In this document: piece after piece, positions 45,305 through 54,008 of the stretch | How the letters are laid out: each line of letters starts with the position of its first letter | Position numbering within the stretch: position 1 is the first letter of the stretch | Source: Ereboglobus luteus | GTDB taxonomy: Bacteria; Verrucomicrobiota; Verrucomicrobiia; Opitutales; Opitutaceae | Direction of reading: 5' to 3' | NCBI RefSeq assembly: GCF_003096195.1 | Contig: NZ_CP023004.1 | Location: forward strand, 1,964,501 to 2,028,500 | Length of the DNA stretch: 64,000 nt | Position numbers and translations under genes: made by a program | Notes under the pieces: generated by a model | Database searches by the model: none | Told to the model about the DNA's origin: nothing | What the model saw: the letters and a program-made list of their open reading frames with translations, nothing else

Positions 45305-46183
45305 ATGACCGCAAACCGTCCCATATCCGAGCTCTTCGCGCAAAAACGTCCGTTGCGATCGCTCGAATTTTTTCCGCCTCGCGATGATGCGGGAGTTGAG
45401 AACCTGCGCGCCGCCGCCGAGGCGCTTCGACGCATCAATCCGGATTTTGTCTCCGTGACCTACGGGGCCGGCGGCAGCACGCGCGAACGCACCACGCAGG
45501 TCAGCGCGATGCTGAAAACCGACTTCGGCCTCACGGTGATGCCGCACCTCACCTGTGTCGGGCATTCGCGCGACGAGCTGAACGAACTTGCCGACCGGAT
45601 TTACGAAAACGGTTTCAGAAACATCATGGCGCTGCGCGGCGACCCGCCGAAGGGCTCGGTCGAGTTCAAGCCCGCGCCGAACGGCCTGCGTTATGCGAAC
45701 GAACTCGTCGCCCTGCTCAAGGCGCGCCACGCGGACCTTTGCCTCGGTGTCGGCGGTTATCCGGAGAAGCATCCCGAGGCGTCCAACGAGGACGTCGATC
45801 TGGACAACTTGAAGCGCAAGGTTGACGCCGGCGCGTCGTTCATCACCACGCAGCTTTTTTTCGACAACACCGTGTATTACCGCTTCGTGGAAAAATGCCA
45901 CGCGCGCGGCATCACCGTGCCCGTCATTCCCGGAATCATGCCCGTGCTTTCGCTGAAACAAGTGCGGCGCATCACACAATTGAGCTCCGCGTATCTGCCG
46001 CCCGCGCTCATCAAGCGCCTTGAGGCCGCGCACGACGATGCCGACACCTCCGAGATGATCGGCATCGACTGGGCGCTCACGCAAATCCGCGGCCTGCTTG
46101 CAAACAATGCGCACGGCTACCACCTTTACATATTGAACCGCGCCCGCAGCGCCCTCGCGCTCGCGGCGGGGCTCGCGGCGTAA
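45305..46183 (+). CDS. metF: 5,10-methylenetetrahydrofolate reductase
   Basis: A protein of 292 aa, the usual bacterial MetF length, starting at the ATG at 45305 (MTANRPISELFAQKRPLRSLEFFPPRDD). The substrate/FAD residues lie in SLEFFPPR, FVSVTYGAGGSTRERT, PHLTCVGHSRDEL, IMALRGDPPKG and SFITTQLFFDN; VPGIMPVLSLKQ is seen as IPGIMPVLSLKQVRRIT. It reduces methylene-THF to methyl-THF for methionine synthesis, using FAD. No SAM riboswitch could be recognised in the 110-nt leader. The next gene starts 16 nt later. Confidence 0.96.
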   Translation: MTANRPISELFAQKRPLRSLEFFPPRDDAGVENLRAAAEALRRINPDFVSVTYGAGGSTRERTTQVSAMLKTDFGLTVMPHLTCVGHSRDELNELADRIYENGFRNIMALRGDPPKGSVEFKPAPNGLRYANELVALLKARHADLCLGVGGYPEKHPEASNEDVDLDNLKRKVDAGASFITTQLFFDNTVYYRFVEKCHARGITVPVIPGIMPVLSLKQVRRITQLSSAYLPPALIKRLEAAHDDADTSEMIGIDWALTQIRGLLANNAHGYHLYILNRARSALALAAGLAA

Positions 46184-46199
46184 ATCGAAAAAAATTCCA

Positions 46200-47225
46200 A
46201 TGACAACAAACTACACAATTCCAACCACGCCGAACGCGGTTCGTTACCACGCCACCGGCAAACCCGATGAGGTTTTGAAATACGAGGCGGTTTCCGACGA
46301 CGCGCGCGAACCCGCGGCCGGCGAAGTGCTCGTGCTCATGGAAACGGCCGTCATTCATCCGTCCGACCTCGGAATGATCGGCGGCACCTACGGACGCCTG
46401 CGCGCGCTGCCCGCCGTCGCCGGACGCGAGGGCGTGGGCCGCGTCGCCAAGCTTGGCGCGGACGTGACAAAATTTAAAATCGGCGATCGTGTGCGCATGC
46501 CCGAGGACGCGGGCGTGTGGCGCGAGGCAATCGTCGCGCGCGCGGACGACTTGATGTCAGTCCCTGCTGATCTGCCCGCGGAACAGGCGGCGATGGCGTT
46601 CATCAATCCGCCGACCGCCTGGCTGTTGCTGCACGAGTTTGCGGACCTGAAGCCCGGGGACTGGATTATTCAAAACGCCTCCAACTCCGCCGTGGGCGAG
46701 TGTGTGATCCAGCTTGCGCACGCGCTCGGCCTGCGGACGGCCTGCCTTGTTCGCTCGCCGGAAAAACACGAGGCAAAGCTTCGCGCGATGGGCGCGGATG
46801 TCGTTGTGGCCGACGACGACAAGGCGCTCAAAGCCGTGATGCCGCAACTCGGCGGAGCCGCGCCGCGCCTCGCGCTCAACAGCATCGGCGGCATGAGCGC
46901 GATCACGCTCACCCGCTCGCTCGGCCAGGACGGCCAGCTCGTCACTTTTGGCGGAATGACGGGGGACGCGATTCGTTTCCCCACGCGCGAGTTCATCTTC
47001 AAAAACGTGGCGCTGCGGGGATTCTGGATGGACCGCTGGGCGCGCTCGGCGAAACCCGGCGCGCTGCAAGCCGTGTTTGACGCCGTGTATGCGCGCCTGC
47101 GCGACGGCTCGCTCAAGATGGCGGTCGATTCCGTGTATCCGATAAACCAATACGCCGAGGCGCTCGCCCGCGCCGGCGGCTACGGCCGCAACGGCAAAGT
47201 GCTTCTGCGCGGTCCGGGCGCGTGA
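46200..47225 (+). CDS. Medium-chain dehydrogenase/reductase, enoyl-thioester reductase (MECR)-like
   Basis: A protein of 341 aa (MTTNYTIPTTPNAVRYHATGKPDEVLKYE). The GroES-like N-domain (HPSDLGMIGGTYGRLRALPAVAGREGVGRV) includes a Tyr at the position used by MECR/Etr1. The Rossmann domain follows (WIIQNASNSAVGECVIQLAHALGLRT), with GAEV-like coenzyme binding. No zinc-binding Cys cluster is visible, which favours a quinone/enoyl reductase over an alcohol dehydrogenase. Likely NADPH-dependent reduction of a trans-2-enoyl thioester or related substrate. It directly follows metF, but a functional link is not evident. Confidence 0.78.
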   Translation: MTTNYTIPTTPNAVRYHATGKPDEVLKYEAVSDDAREPAAGEVLVLMETAVIHPSDLGMIGGTYGRLRALPAVAGREGVGRVAKLGADVTKFKIGDRVRMPEDAGVWREAIVARADDLMSVPADLPAEQAAMAFINPPTAWLLLHEFADLKPGDWIIQNASNSAVGECVIQLAHALGLRTACLVRSPEKHEAKLRAMGADVVVADDDKALKAVMPQLGGAAPRLALNSIGGMSAITLTRSLGQDGQLVTFGGMTGDAIRFPTREFIFKNVALRGFWMDRWARSAKPGALQAVFDAVYARLRDGSLKMAVDSVYPINQYAEALARAGGYGRNGKVLLRGPGA

Positions 47226-47383
47226 GTTGCGATTGCCGCGCCCCGGCCTGCCGGGGCCGCGGTTGTCCCCGCGCAAAAACGCGGTTGGCTGTCATAAAAA
47301 AATTGAGATGACTCGCATTTGCATTCAGTGTCATTAACTTCCTCATCGTTTGAAGCCACGACACCACGCTTCGAAAATCCATC

Positions 47384-49039
47384 ATGACACGCATACCGCC
47401 CTTTATTTTTGCCTGCGCGCTGACAGTTCTTTTGCTGTCTCCGGCCATCGCGCCGCTGTGCGCGCAGGACGGTTCGCCAGTCAGCCCGGTGAGCCCGTCG
47501 GGGGACAATGCCAAAACATCCTCCAGCCCGATCCAGCCCGTCGTGGAACTCACCACAATCCCGGAGACGGATCTCGAACTGCGCATCGAGATGGCGAAGT
47601 TGAAGGGCGAAATACGAAAGACCGCCAAGGAAAACGAGCGCGCGCAAACCGAGTTGAACGAAACCATCGAATCGCTTCGCCGCGAAAACGCCGAGTTGAA
47701 GCGGGCCGCGATCAACCGTGAAAACGAGCGCAACATTCTCATCCAAAAACTCGCCGCCGCGCAACTCGCCGCGCAGGACAAGGACAAGGCGGACGAAAAC
47801 GTCACCACCATTTCGACCGAGTTAAAATCGGCGCGCCTCACAATCGACTCGCTCAAATTGCAGATCGAAAAACTGACCGCCGAAAAAGAAACCGCGACGG
47901 GTGCCATCGCCCAAAACAACCAGGCCATTGAGGACGCGAACGCAAAACTGGTCGCCGCCCGGAAGGAGATGAGCACGCTGCGCATCGACCTCGCCGCCGC
48001 GCGTCAGGGCTCGATTGCGCTGGGCGAACAAATTCAGGCGCTCCACGCCGAAAACCAGCGCCTCGGAGCGCAGCTTGGCGATGACGCGGCAAGGCACGCA
48101 AAGACTGTTGAAGCGGCAGAGGAAAGTCTGGCCGCAGCCCAAAGAGAAACGGCCGGGGCAAAGGCGGAAATCGCGACACTCACCGCCCGCATTGCCGAGC
48201 TGTCCGCCAAAAACGAAAGCACCGTCCGCGAACACGGCGATGTTCTCGGCGCGCGCGACGCGCTTCAGGACCGGCTTGCAAAAGCGGAAACCAAGCTTGC
48301 GGAAACCGAGACCGCGCTTGCCGAAGCCACCAAGGCGCGCGACGAACTCACCCAGGGCGTGGCCGCGTTGGAGAAACAAATCGCCGACGACGCGGCGGCA
48401 TCCACCGCCGCGGCGGACGAGTTGCGGAAACAAATGGCGGACGCGGAGGAAAAACTCGCGGCATCATCGCGCGCCCATCAGCTCAAGCAGGAGGAACTCG
48501 ACGAGCTGCAAAAACAGTTCGACGCCGCCGGGGAAAAGAACGCGGCGCTCACCGCGCAGCTGGCCGAGTTTGAAACGAAATTTGCGGAGGCTGAAAAACT
48601 CGCAGCGGACGACAGGGATGCCGCCAAGGAAACCGCCAGGCAGCTGGCCGTTGCCCAGGAAAATTTCAAGCAATTGCAGCTCCAGTCGGCCGATGTCGCC
48701 GGGGAGAACGTGCGGCTGAAAACACAGATCGCATTGATCGCGCAAACGCAGGCGCAGTCCCGCCCGGCAGCCGCGCCGGCCGCCCGCGCCCCCTCTCGTC
48801 CGGCGCAGCCGCAACCCGAGGTTTCCGCGCAGCCGGACTCGCAGACCGTGGTCGCAAGCGGAACAACGGCGGCCCCGGAAACGCGCACGCACACAATCGC
48901 GGCGGGTGAAACGCTTTCGTCGATTGCGAGAAAGTATTACGGCGGCAGCGAGCACTGGAGCCGCATCTACGAAGCCAACCGCGACCAGCTCAAAAGCCCC
49001 GACGCCCTCAAGCTCGGCATGACGTTGCGAATTCCGTGA
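47384..49039 (+). CDS. Secreted coiled-coil protein with C-terminal LysM domain
   Basis: A protein of 551 aa. Signal peptide: MTRIPPFIFACALTVLLLSPAIAPLCAQ. Residues ~65-450 are a nearly continuous coiled coil rich in Ala, Glu, Lys and Gln (ELRIEMAKLKGEIRKTAKEN; ATGAIAQNNQAIEDANAKLV). A Pro/Ala-rich linker (SRPAAAPAARAPSRPAQPQP) leads to one LysM domain (THTIAAGETLSSIARKYYGG...LKLGMTLRIP), which binds peptidoglycan. It is likely periplasmic, tethering or organising the cell wall. The coil length is unusual for a single-LysM protein. Confidence 0.85.
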   Translation: MTRIPPFIFACALTVLLLSPAIAPLCAQDGSPVSPVSPSGDNAKTSSSPIQPVVELTTIPETDLELRIEMAKLKGEIRKTAKENERAQTELNETIESLRRENAELKRAAINRENERNILIQKLAAAQLAAQDKDKADENVTTISTELKSARLTIDSLKLQIEKLTAEKETATGAIAQNNQAIEDANAKLVAARKEMSTLRIDLAAARQGSIALGEQIQALHAENQRLGAQLGDDAARHAKTVEAAEESLAAAQRETAGAKAEIATLTARIAELSAKNESTVREHGDVLGARDALQDRLAKAETKLAETETALAEATKARDELTQGVAALEKQIADDAAASTAAADELRKQMADAEEKLAASSRAHQLKQEELDELQKQFDAAGEKNAALTAQLAEFETKFAEAEKLAADDRDAAKETARQLAVAQENFKQLQLQSADVAGENVRLKTQIALIAQTQAQSRPAAAPAARAPSRPAQPQPEVSAQPDSQTVVASGTTAAPETRTHTIAAGETLSSIARKYYGGSEHWSRIYEANRDQLKSPDALKLGMTLRIP

Positions 49040-49070
49040 GACCGCGGCCGCCTGCGCGCGCCGCGTCAGT

Positions 49071-49559
49071 TTATAATTGCAGAATCTGTTTTAACGCCGG
49101 CACCGGCATGAATGTGCGTTTGGCCGTGGCTTCCAGATTCCCGCCCTCCTCATCGTATATTCTCTTTAGGAAGATGGGCATTGCCTCGCCGATTTCGATC
49201 AGATGCCCGTCGATGTCATAAAAACGCACCGCGCGCTGCCCCCATATTTCCGTGTTTATTTCGTGCAGGAATTTGACGCCGTGCTCCTTGAGCCTCTTGT
49301 GGATGGCGTCGAGGTTCTCGGTTTCAAAGCACAGCTCAAAACGGCTCGGGCTTTCCGAATTATAAATGTTTTCCGAGCCAAGCGTTTTCGAGACGATGTT
49401 GTCATCCATTATCTGCCACAGGGTGAGGCCTTCCTCGAACATATAGTTTAAGTCGCCGTTGTTGAGCGTGACAGTAAAGCCAAGCAGTTTTGTGTAGAAC
49501 TGGCATGCCTTTGGGGCATCCTTTACAAACAATACAGGGGTGCAATGTTTCAGTTTCAT
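49071..49559 (-). CDS. VOC (glyoxalase/bleomycin-resistance fold) family protein
   Basis: A protein of 162 aa (MKLKHCTPVLFVKDAPKACQFYTKLLGFTV). It shows two beta-alpha-beta-beta-beta modules, with possible metal ligands His5, Glu in RFELCFET and Glu in GHLIEIGEAM. This fold includes lyases, dioxygenases and resistance proteins; the specific activity cannot be assigned. Codon use is less GC-rich than its surroundings. It is convergent with the LysM gene. Confidence 0.75.
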   Translation of the reverse strand: MKLKHCTPVLFVKDAPKACQFYTKLLGFTVTLNNGDLNYMFEEGLTLWQIMDDNIVSKTLGSENIYNSESPSRFELCFETENLDAIHKRLKEHGVKFLHEINTEIWGQRAVRFYDIDGHLIEIGEAMPIFLKRIYDEEGGNLEATAKRTFMPVPALKQILQL

Positions 49560-49652
49560 TGTAATTAAGTTAACAAATGAAAAGTGCCGCGACTAGCGCC
49601 CGCATGGCAAGGCCTATGTTGAGTGAGCTCCGTTTGTGTCGCGCCGGAGGTG

Positions 49653-51338
49653 TCAATTGCCGCGCGCGAAAAATGCCAGAACCAGGACAGCAACACTGAC
49701 GGGCAGCCAAAACCCGCCGCTCCGCCGCGCCCATTTTTGCGAATAGCCGCAAAGCATGGATGCGAGCAGCAGCGCGAGCGCGCAGTAGCCGATCCATTGC
49801 GGCGAGAAATGCGCGGGCATGGCAACCACCGGGATTTTCAAAAACATCTCCAGCGATTTTTCCATTGTGCAAAGCAAGAGCGCCGAGGCGTGATTAAAAA
49901 GGACGCTTAGGGGCGTGATTCCGATGATCCCGAAAAACAGCGAAATAAAACCCGAGAGAATCACAAGCGCCGCGGCGGGTATCAGCACGAGGTTGGCAAG
50001 GAGCGCGCCGGGCGTGAAGAGCTTGAAATAAATCGTGCTGCAAATCGCGCTGACGAGGCTTGCCGCGATGCTGATGCCGAGCGCGGAAATAACCGCCCGG
50101 TGCGCGACAACGGCTTTTTTCTGAAGCCAGTTGCGCGCCACCTGCGGAGTGTCGCGAAACAGCACCCAGCGCGCGAGCCAGGTTTCACCAAGCGGAAGCC
50201 CGAATAAAAGTAGCGCGGCCACGATGCTGTATGACATTTGAAAACTTGCGCTGAAGAGCTGCATGGGCGCGACCAGAAGCGTGGCGAGCGCCGCAAACGC
50301 GAGCGTGGCGATGGCGTTTGCCGGCAGTCTGAGCAGCAACGACGCCTGAAGGAGCGCGACCATCGTGAACGCGCGCGTGGCCGAGGGGCTCGCCCCGGTG
50401 ATTTGCACATAGACGTAGAGTGCGAGCGTGCCGGCGATCACGCGCGGCCACACGGGCAGTCGCAAAAACAAAAGAAGGAACTGGATGCCCGTGGCGATCA
50501 CGGCGATATGGAGACCCGATATGGCAAACAAGTGCATCGTGCCGCTGCCGAGAAAGAGCGCGTGCTGCTGCTCCTCGATGTCCTGTTTTTGGCCGAGCAC
50601 CATTGCGCGCAAGACGCCCGCCTGTTGCGGCCGGTGGTCGAGCCCGGCGGAAAGAATTTCGGAAAAACGCTGCCGTGTTCGTTCGTAGAAAGCGGCGGTG
50701 GCGGTTGGCTGTTTCTCCACGCCGAGCAGCCGCCCGCGCGAAAACTTGAAGTTCATGCCCGAGGACGCGAGGTATCCGTCAAAGGAATCCGTCGCGACGC
50801 GGCGTGGCAGCGAATAAAGCACGCCGATGGCGGTGATCTCGGAGGAGCGGAGTATCGCGGGCGGCATGTTTTCTTTTCCTCCGCCGGGTGCCGCGGGTAG
50901 CGAGAGGGAATAATAAACGCGCTGTCCGACAAGCTCCTTTAAATGCGGCGCGGCATCCGTCACGCGGGCCAGTCCGCTGATTCGCGGCGCGGCGGATTTG
51001 CCCTGCGCGCCGCGGACGCCCTGGGCAAAGGTGTGCGTGACTCGCAGCGTGAGCCGGGCTTCGCGCGGCGGAAGCGCATCGTAGGCGGCGAGCCGGCTGC
51101 GATTGATTTCGTAGGACGCCGCCCCGCTTAAAAACACGCTTAACACAAGCGCGGCGAGACCGCTCCAGTGCCGCGGTGCCAGGGCGATGCTCGCGAGCGC
51201 GAGCACAAGCGCGCCACCAAGAATCCAGCCGGCAGGCAGCGCGTGCGGGGCGGTTTTTGCGGCCGCAAGCCCGGCCATGAACGGAATCAATATCCAGAGC
51301 AACGGAGCCCGATGGCGCAGCGAGCGCAGCTTGGGCAT
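49653..51338 (-). CDS. comEC: ComEC/Rec2-family competence membrane protein lacking the metallo-beta-lactamase domain
   Basis: A protein of 561 aa from the ATG at 51338 (MPKLRSLRHRAPLLWILIPFMAGLAAA). It has N-terminal TM helices, a DUF4131-type OB-like region (AAYDALPPREARLTLRVTHTF), and the Competence domain with its signature LFLGSGTMHLFAISGLHIAVI. Many TM helices follow (ITGASPSATRAFTMVALLQAS; GALLANLVLIPAAALVILSGF). The protein stops after the last TM (LAFFARGN); the C-terminal metallo-beta-lactamase-like nuclease domain of classical ComEC is absent and no separate one is adjacent. It probably forms the inner-membrane channel for single-stranded DNA uptake. Confidence 0.82.
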   Translation of the reverse strand: MPKLRSLRHRAPLLWILIPFMAGLAAAKTAPHALPAGWILGGALVLALASIALAPRHWSGLAALVLSVFLSGAASYEINRSRLAAYDALPPREARLTLRVTHTFAQGVRGAQGKSAAPRISGLARVTDAAPHLKELVGQRVYYSLSLPAAPGGGKENMPPAILRSSEITAIGVLYSLPRRVATDSFDGYLASSGMNFKFSRGRLLGVEKQPTATAAFYERTRQRFSEILSAGLDHRPQQAGVLRAMVLGQKQDIEEQQHALFLGSGTMHLFAISGLHIAVIATGIQFLLLFLRLPVWPRVIAGTLALYVYVQITGASPSATRAFTMVALLQASLLLRLPANAIATLAFAALATLLVAPMQLFSASFQMSYSIVAALLLFGLPLGETWLARWVLFRDTPQVARNWLQKKAVVAHRAVISALGISIAASLVSAICSTIYFKLFTPGALLANLVLIPAAALVILSGFISLFFGIIGITPLSVLFNHASALLLCTMEKSLEMFLKIPVVAMPAHFSPQWIGYCALALLLASMLCGYSQKWARRSGGFWLPVSVAVLVLAFFARGN

Positions 51339-51508
51339 TGTCCGCGGGGAGGCCTCCGGGGTGGCGTCTTGGGGCTGGCTCACGCCCAAGATGAAAACGG
51401 CGAACAAATTTTGTGCGAGGTTTTTCAGGCGGTGGAAAAATTCAAACACCAATTGATTTTCGCTTTGCCAAGGCAAAGCAAAGAACTACATCGATAAACC
51501 TTTTGCCC

Positions 51509-52129
51509 ATGCTTTTCTTTCGCCGCCTTTTTTCCAACAAACTCAGCCTCGTGCTGCTGGCCCTCGGCAGTGTTGTTTTTGCAAATGCCGTCCAAGCCCA
51601 GGCGATGGTGTATTCGACCAACACCGGGACAATTCCCGGCACGGCGATTGAATACACGGTGACGCTCGAGGACGACGTGACCTCGCGGCTCGCGATCCGC
51701 TTCAAAATGAAGAACAACTCGGACAAACCCTACTTCATTGCGCGCGGCGCGTTTGATGTGCCGGGCCACATGTCCGTGTTTTTTTCGACCGACGACACGC
51801 CGATCATAACGAGCACGGGCGATTGGGCGAGCGAGCTTCTGCCCGGCGGCGTGGTCATGGGAAACCTGCCGCTGCTGCCCGGAAAAACCATCAACGAGAT
51901 ATTTCCGATCGGGGTGTATTACGACAAGATTTACAAGAAGCGCCGCGAGTCCAACGTCTACATTTACTGGGGCATTACGATGCCCAGCAGCAGCGACGAC
52001 GCGCAACAAGCCGTATTGGAGGAGCGCCCCATGCGCCCTGTTCAGCATGAGCTCCTGCCCCGCATAGGCGGCATGCTGGCCCTTCCAAAAAATGAAAATG
52101 GCGCGACGGTTTACAACCGCCGGAAATAA
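51509..52129 (+). CDS. Small secreted hypothetical protein
   Basis: A protein of 206 aa from the ATG at 51509 (MLFFRRLFSNKLSLVLLALGSVVFANAVQAQ, signal peptide). The mature part is beta-rich (IEYTVTLEDDVTSRLAIRFKM; SNVYIYWGITMPSSSDDAQQ) and may be an immunoglobulin-like fold. No family is recognised. It is divergent from comEC (170 nt apart). Confidence 0.6.
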   Translation: MLFFRRLFSNKLSLVLLALGSVVFANAVQAQAMVYSTNTGTIPGTAIEYTVTLEDDVTSRLAIRFKMKNNSDKPYFIARGAFDVPGHMSVFFSTDDTPIITSTGDWASELLPGGVVMGNLPLLPGKTINEIFPIGVYYDKIYKKRRESNVYIYWGITMPSSSDDAQQAVLEERPMRPVQHELLPRIGGMLALPKNENGATVYNRRK

Positions 52130-52153
52130 CGCGCATTGATTTTCCATTGTTTA

Positions 52154-52181
52154 CCCAAGGTCTCGCAAGCTCGACCTTGGG
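52154..52181. terminator. Hairpin between convergent genes
   Basis: Perfect 9-bp inverted repeat CCCAAGGTC (52154-52162) / GACCTTGGG (52173-52181) with a 10-nt loop, 24 nt after the secreted-protein stop and before the convergent ketosynthase stop. No T tract; its role is inferred from position. Confidence 0.5.
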
Positions 52182-52274
52182 CTGACGAATGACACGCCTT
52201 TGGCGCGCGGCAAATGAACACGCAAGTTAGCGCCTATGAGGGATTGCCCTGGCGCATCGATTCCAAATAACCGC

Positions 52275-53579
52275 TCATCCCACCGCGCGCAGCACGTGGC
52301 ACACGTTGCTGCCGCCGAAGCCGCTGCTGTTGTTCAACACGAGGCGCGGGCGCTCATTCAGCGTTTCGCGGGGCAAATCCAGGCCTTCGCACACGGGGTC
52401 GGTGTTCACTAAATGCGGGTTGCCGGGGATGAAGCCCTCGTTCATCGCCAGCACGCAGAACGCCGTTTCCATCGCTCCGGCGAGTGACAGCGGATGTCCG
52501 GTCAGCGCCTTGGTGCTGCTGATTCGCGGTTGCTTTTTGTTTGTGTCAAAAACCGTCTTGATCGCCAGCGCCTCGGCGCGGTCGCCGACCGGCGTGGAGG
52601 TGCCGTGCGCGTTGATGTAGTCAATTTCCCCGGTGCTTGCGCCGGCGTCGGACAGCGCGCGTTTCATCGCGTTTGCGAGACCGCGCCCCTCGGGATGCGA
52701 CATGGCCACGCTGTGGCCGTCCGCCGCCTGTCCCCAGCCGGCGATTTCGGCAAGCGCGCGCGCGCCGCGCGCCGCGGCGGTCTCGGCATCCTCCAAAATC
52801 AACGCCACCGCGCCGCCCGCGCCCACAAAACCGTCGCGCGCCGTGTCGAACGGACGCGATGCCACGTTCGGGTCGCTTTGCGGCGAGAGAGCGCGCATCG
52901 CCGCAAAAGGCAGCAGTGTTTCCGCGTTCAGTTCCTCGCCCGCCACCACGACCGCGCGATTGAGGCGGCCGAGCCGGATGTCGTCGCACGCGTAGCCGAG
53001 CGCATGGCTGCCCGACGCGCACGCCGACACAAACCCGCACACCGAGCCGGTGATCTTGTAGTGCGCCGCAAGGTTGAAGTTCAGCGTTCCGCTGATCGAG
53101 CTCACCACGCCCATCGGGTTGCCGCGTTCGCCGCGCGTCCTGTCCATTTGGCTGAGATGCCCGTGCAGCATCATCGCCGAGCCCGCCGATGCGCAATACA
53201 GGCCCGCCGCGTCGTCGTTCGCCAGCGTCTCGCGCGCCAGTCCCGCGTGCTCAACCGCTTGGTCGATCGCGCAGATCGCATACACGCCGTGCGGCGCCAG
53301 GCCGCGCAATGTCTCGCGGGCGATCTCGTAGCGCGCGGGCCATTTCCAATCGCGCCAGTTCATCGATTCCACGACAAAATCCTTCACCGTGCCCGCCACC
53401 TTCACGGGGACGTTCGGGTTTCCGAAAAATTCCACCCGCTCGAAACCGTGCCGCCCCTCGCGCAGGCTCGACGCCACGCCCGCCCAGTCGTTTCCGATCG
53501 GCGTGATAAACCCCACGCCCGAAATCACCACGCGCCGGCGTCCGTTTTTATCCGTGGGCATGACGCGCGCCTCACTCAT
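52275..53579 (-). CDS. Beta-ketoacyl-ACP synthase family protein (KAS II-like)
   Basis: A protein of 434 aa. The start ATG at 53579 overlaps the ACP stop by 8 nt, which implies translational coupling; MPTDKNGRRR at residue 7 is an alternative. Thiolase-fold motifs: VVISGVGFITPIGNDW, nucleophile Cys187 in FVSACASGSHALGY, His325 in INAHGTSTPVGD, and Lys357/His362 in STKALTGHPLSLAGA, so the Cys-His-His triad is complete. It condenses an acyl thioester with malonyl-ACP. The dedicated neighbouring ACP suggests a specialised pathway rather than housekeeping FabF, but no reductase or dehydratase is near. Confidence 0.88.
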   Translation of the reverse strand: MSEARVMPTDKNGRRRVVISGVGFITPIGNDWAGVASSLREGRHGFERVEFFGNPNVPVKVAGTVKDFVVESMNWRDWKWPARYEIARETLRGLAPHGVYAICAIDQAVEHAGLARETLANDDAAGLYCASAGSAMMLHGHLSQMDRTRGERGNPMGVVSSISGTLNFNLAAHYKITGSVCGFVSACASGSHALGYACDDIRLGRLNRAVVVAGEELNAETLLPFAAMRALSPQSDPNVASRPFDTARDGFVGAGGAVALILEDAETAAARGARALAEIAGWGQAADGHSVAMSHPEGRGLANAMKRALSDAGASTGEIDYINAHGTSTPVGDRAEALAIKTVFDTNKKQPRISSTKALTGHPLSLAGAMETAFCVLAMNEGFIPGNPHLVNTDPVCEGLDLPRETLNERPRLVLNNSSGFGGSNVCHVLRAVG

Positions 53580-53922
53580 TTTTCGGCCCGAGTTTTTTGG
53601 CGATAAATTCCTTCAGGCTTCCGACTGTGCTGATCTGCATGATCTCGCTTGTCTCGATGCGCAGCCCGAATGTGTCCTCGATTGCGAAGACCACCTCGGC
53701 CACCGCGAGCGAATCGTAACCCAGGTCCTCGACCAGTTTTTGCTCGTCGGTGATCGGCGCGTCCGAGGGTTTCGGCAGATGTTCGCGCACCATTGCAATG
53801 ATTACGATTTGCACCGCATCCACGTCGCCTGTTTCACAATAGCGCGCGTAGGCCTCGCGCACTTCGGGCTCATAGCGCGAGAGTTTTTCGGATGGGTTGG
53901 TGTCGGGTTGCTGCGGAGACAT
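53572..53922 (-). CDS. Acyl carrier protein with N-terminal extension
   Basis: A protein of 116 aa from the ATG at 53922 (MSPQQPDTNPSEKLSRYEPE); the frame continues to 53958. About 35 extra N-terminal residues precede a typical four-helix ACP. The phosphopantetheine serine is Ser71 in LVEDLGYDSLAVAEVV (usual D-S-L motif). It should carry acyl chains as a thioester after modification by a phosphopantetheinyl transferase, which is not in the window. It is translationally coupled to the downstream ketosynthase and divergent from recD2. Confidence 0.85.
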   Translation of the reverse strand: MSPQQPDTNPSEKLSRYEPEVREAYARYCETGDVDAVQIVIIAMVREHLPKPSDAPITDEQKLVEDLGYDSLAVAEVVFAIEDTFGLRIETSEIMQISTVGSLKEFIAKKLGPKNE

Positions 53923-54008
53923 AAGGAAGGAAAGCAAAAAGATTGTAGGCCCCGCCACAAGTCCCGATTGAGGAAAGAATCGAACGATTTCGCCGTTGGA
54001 CTTTTCCG

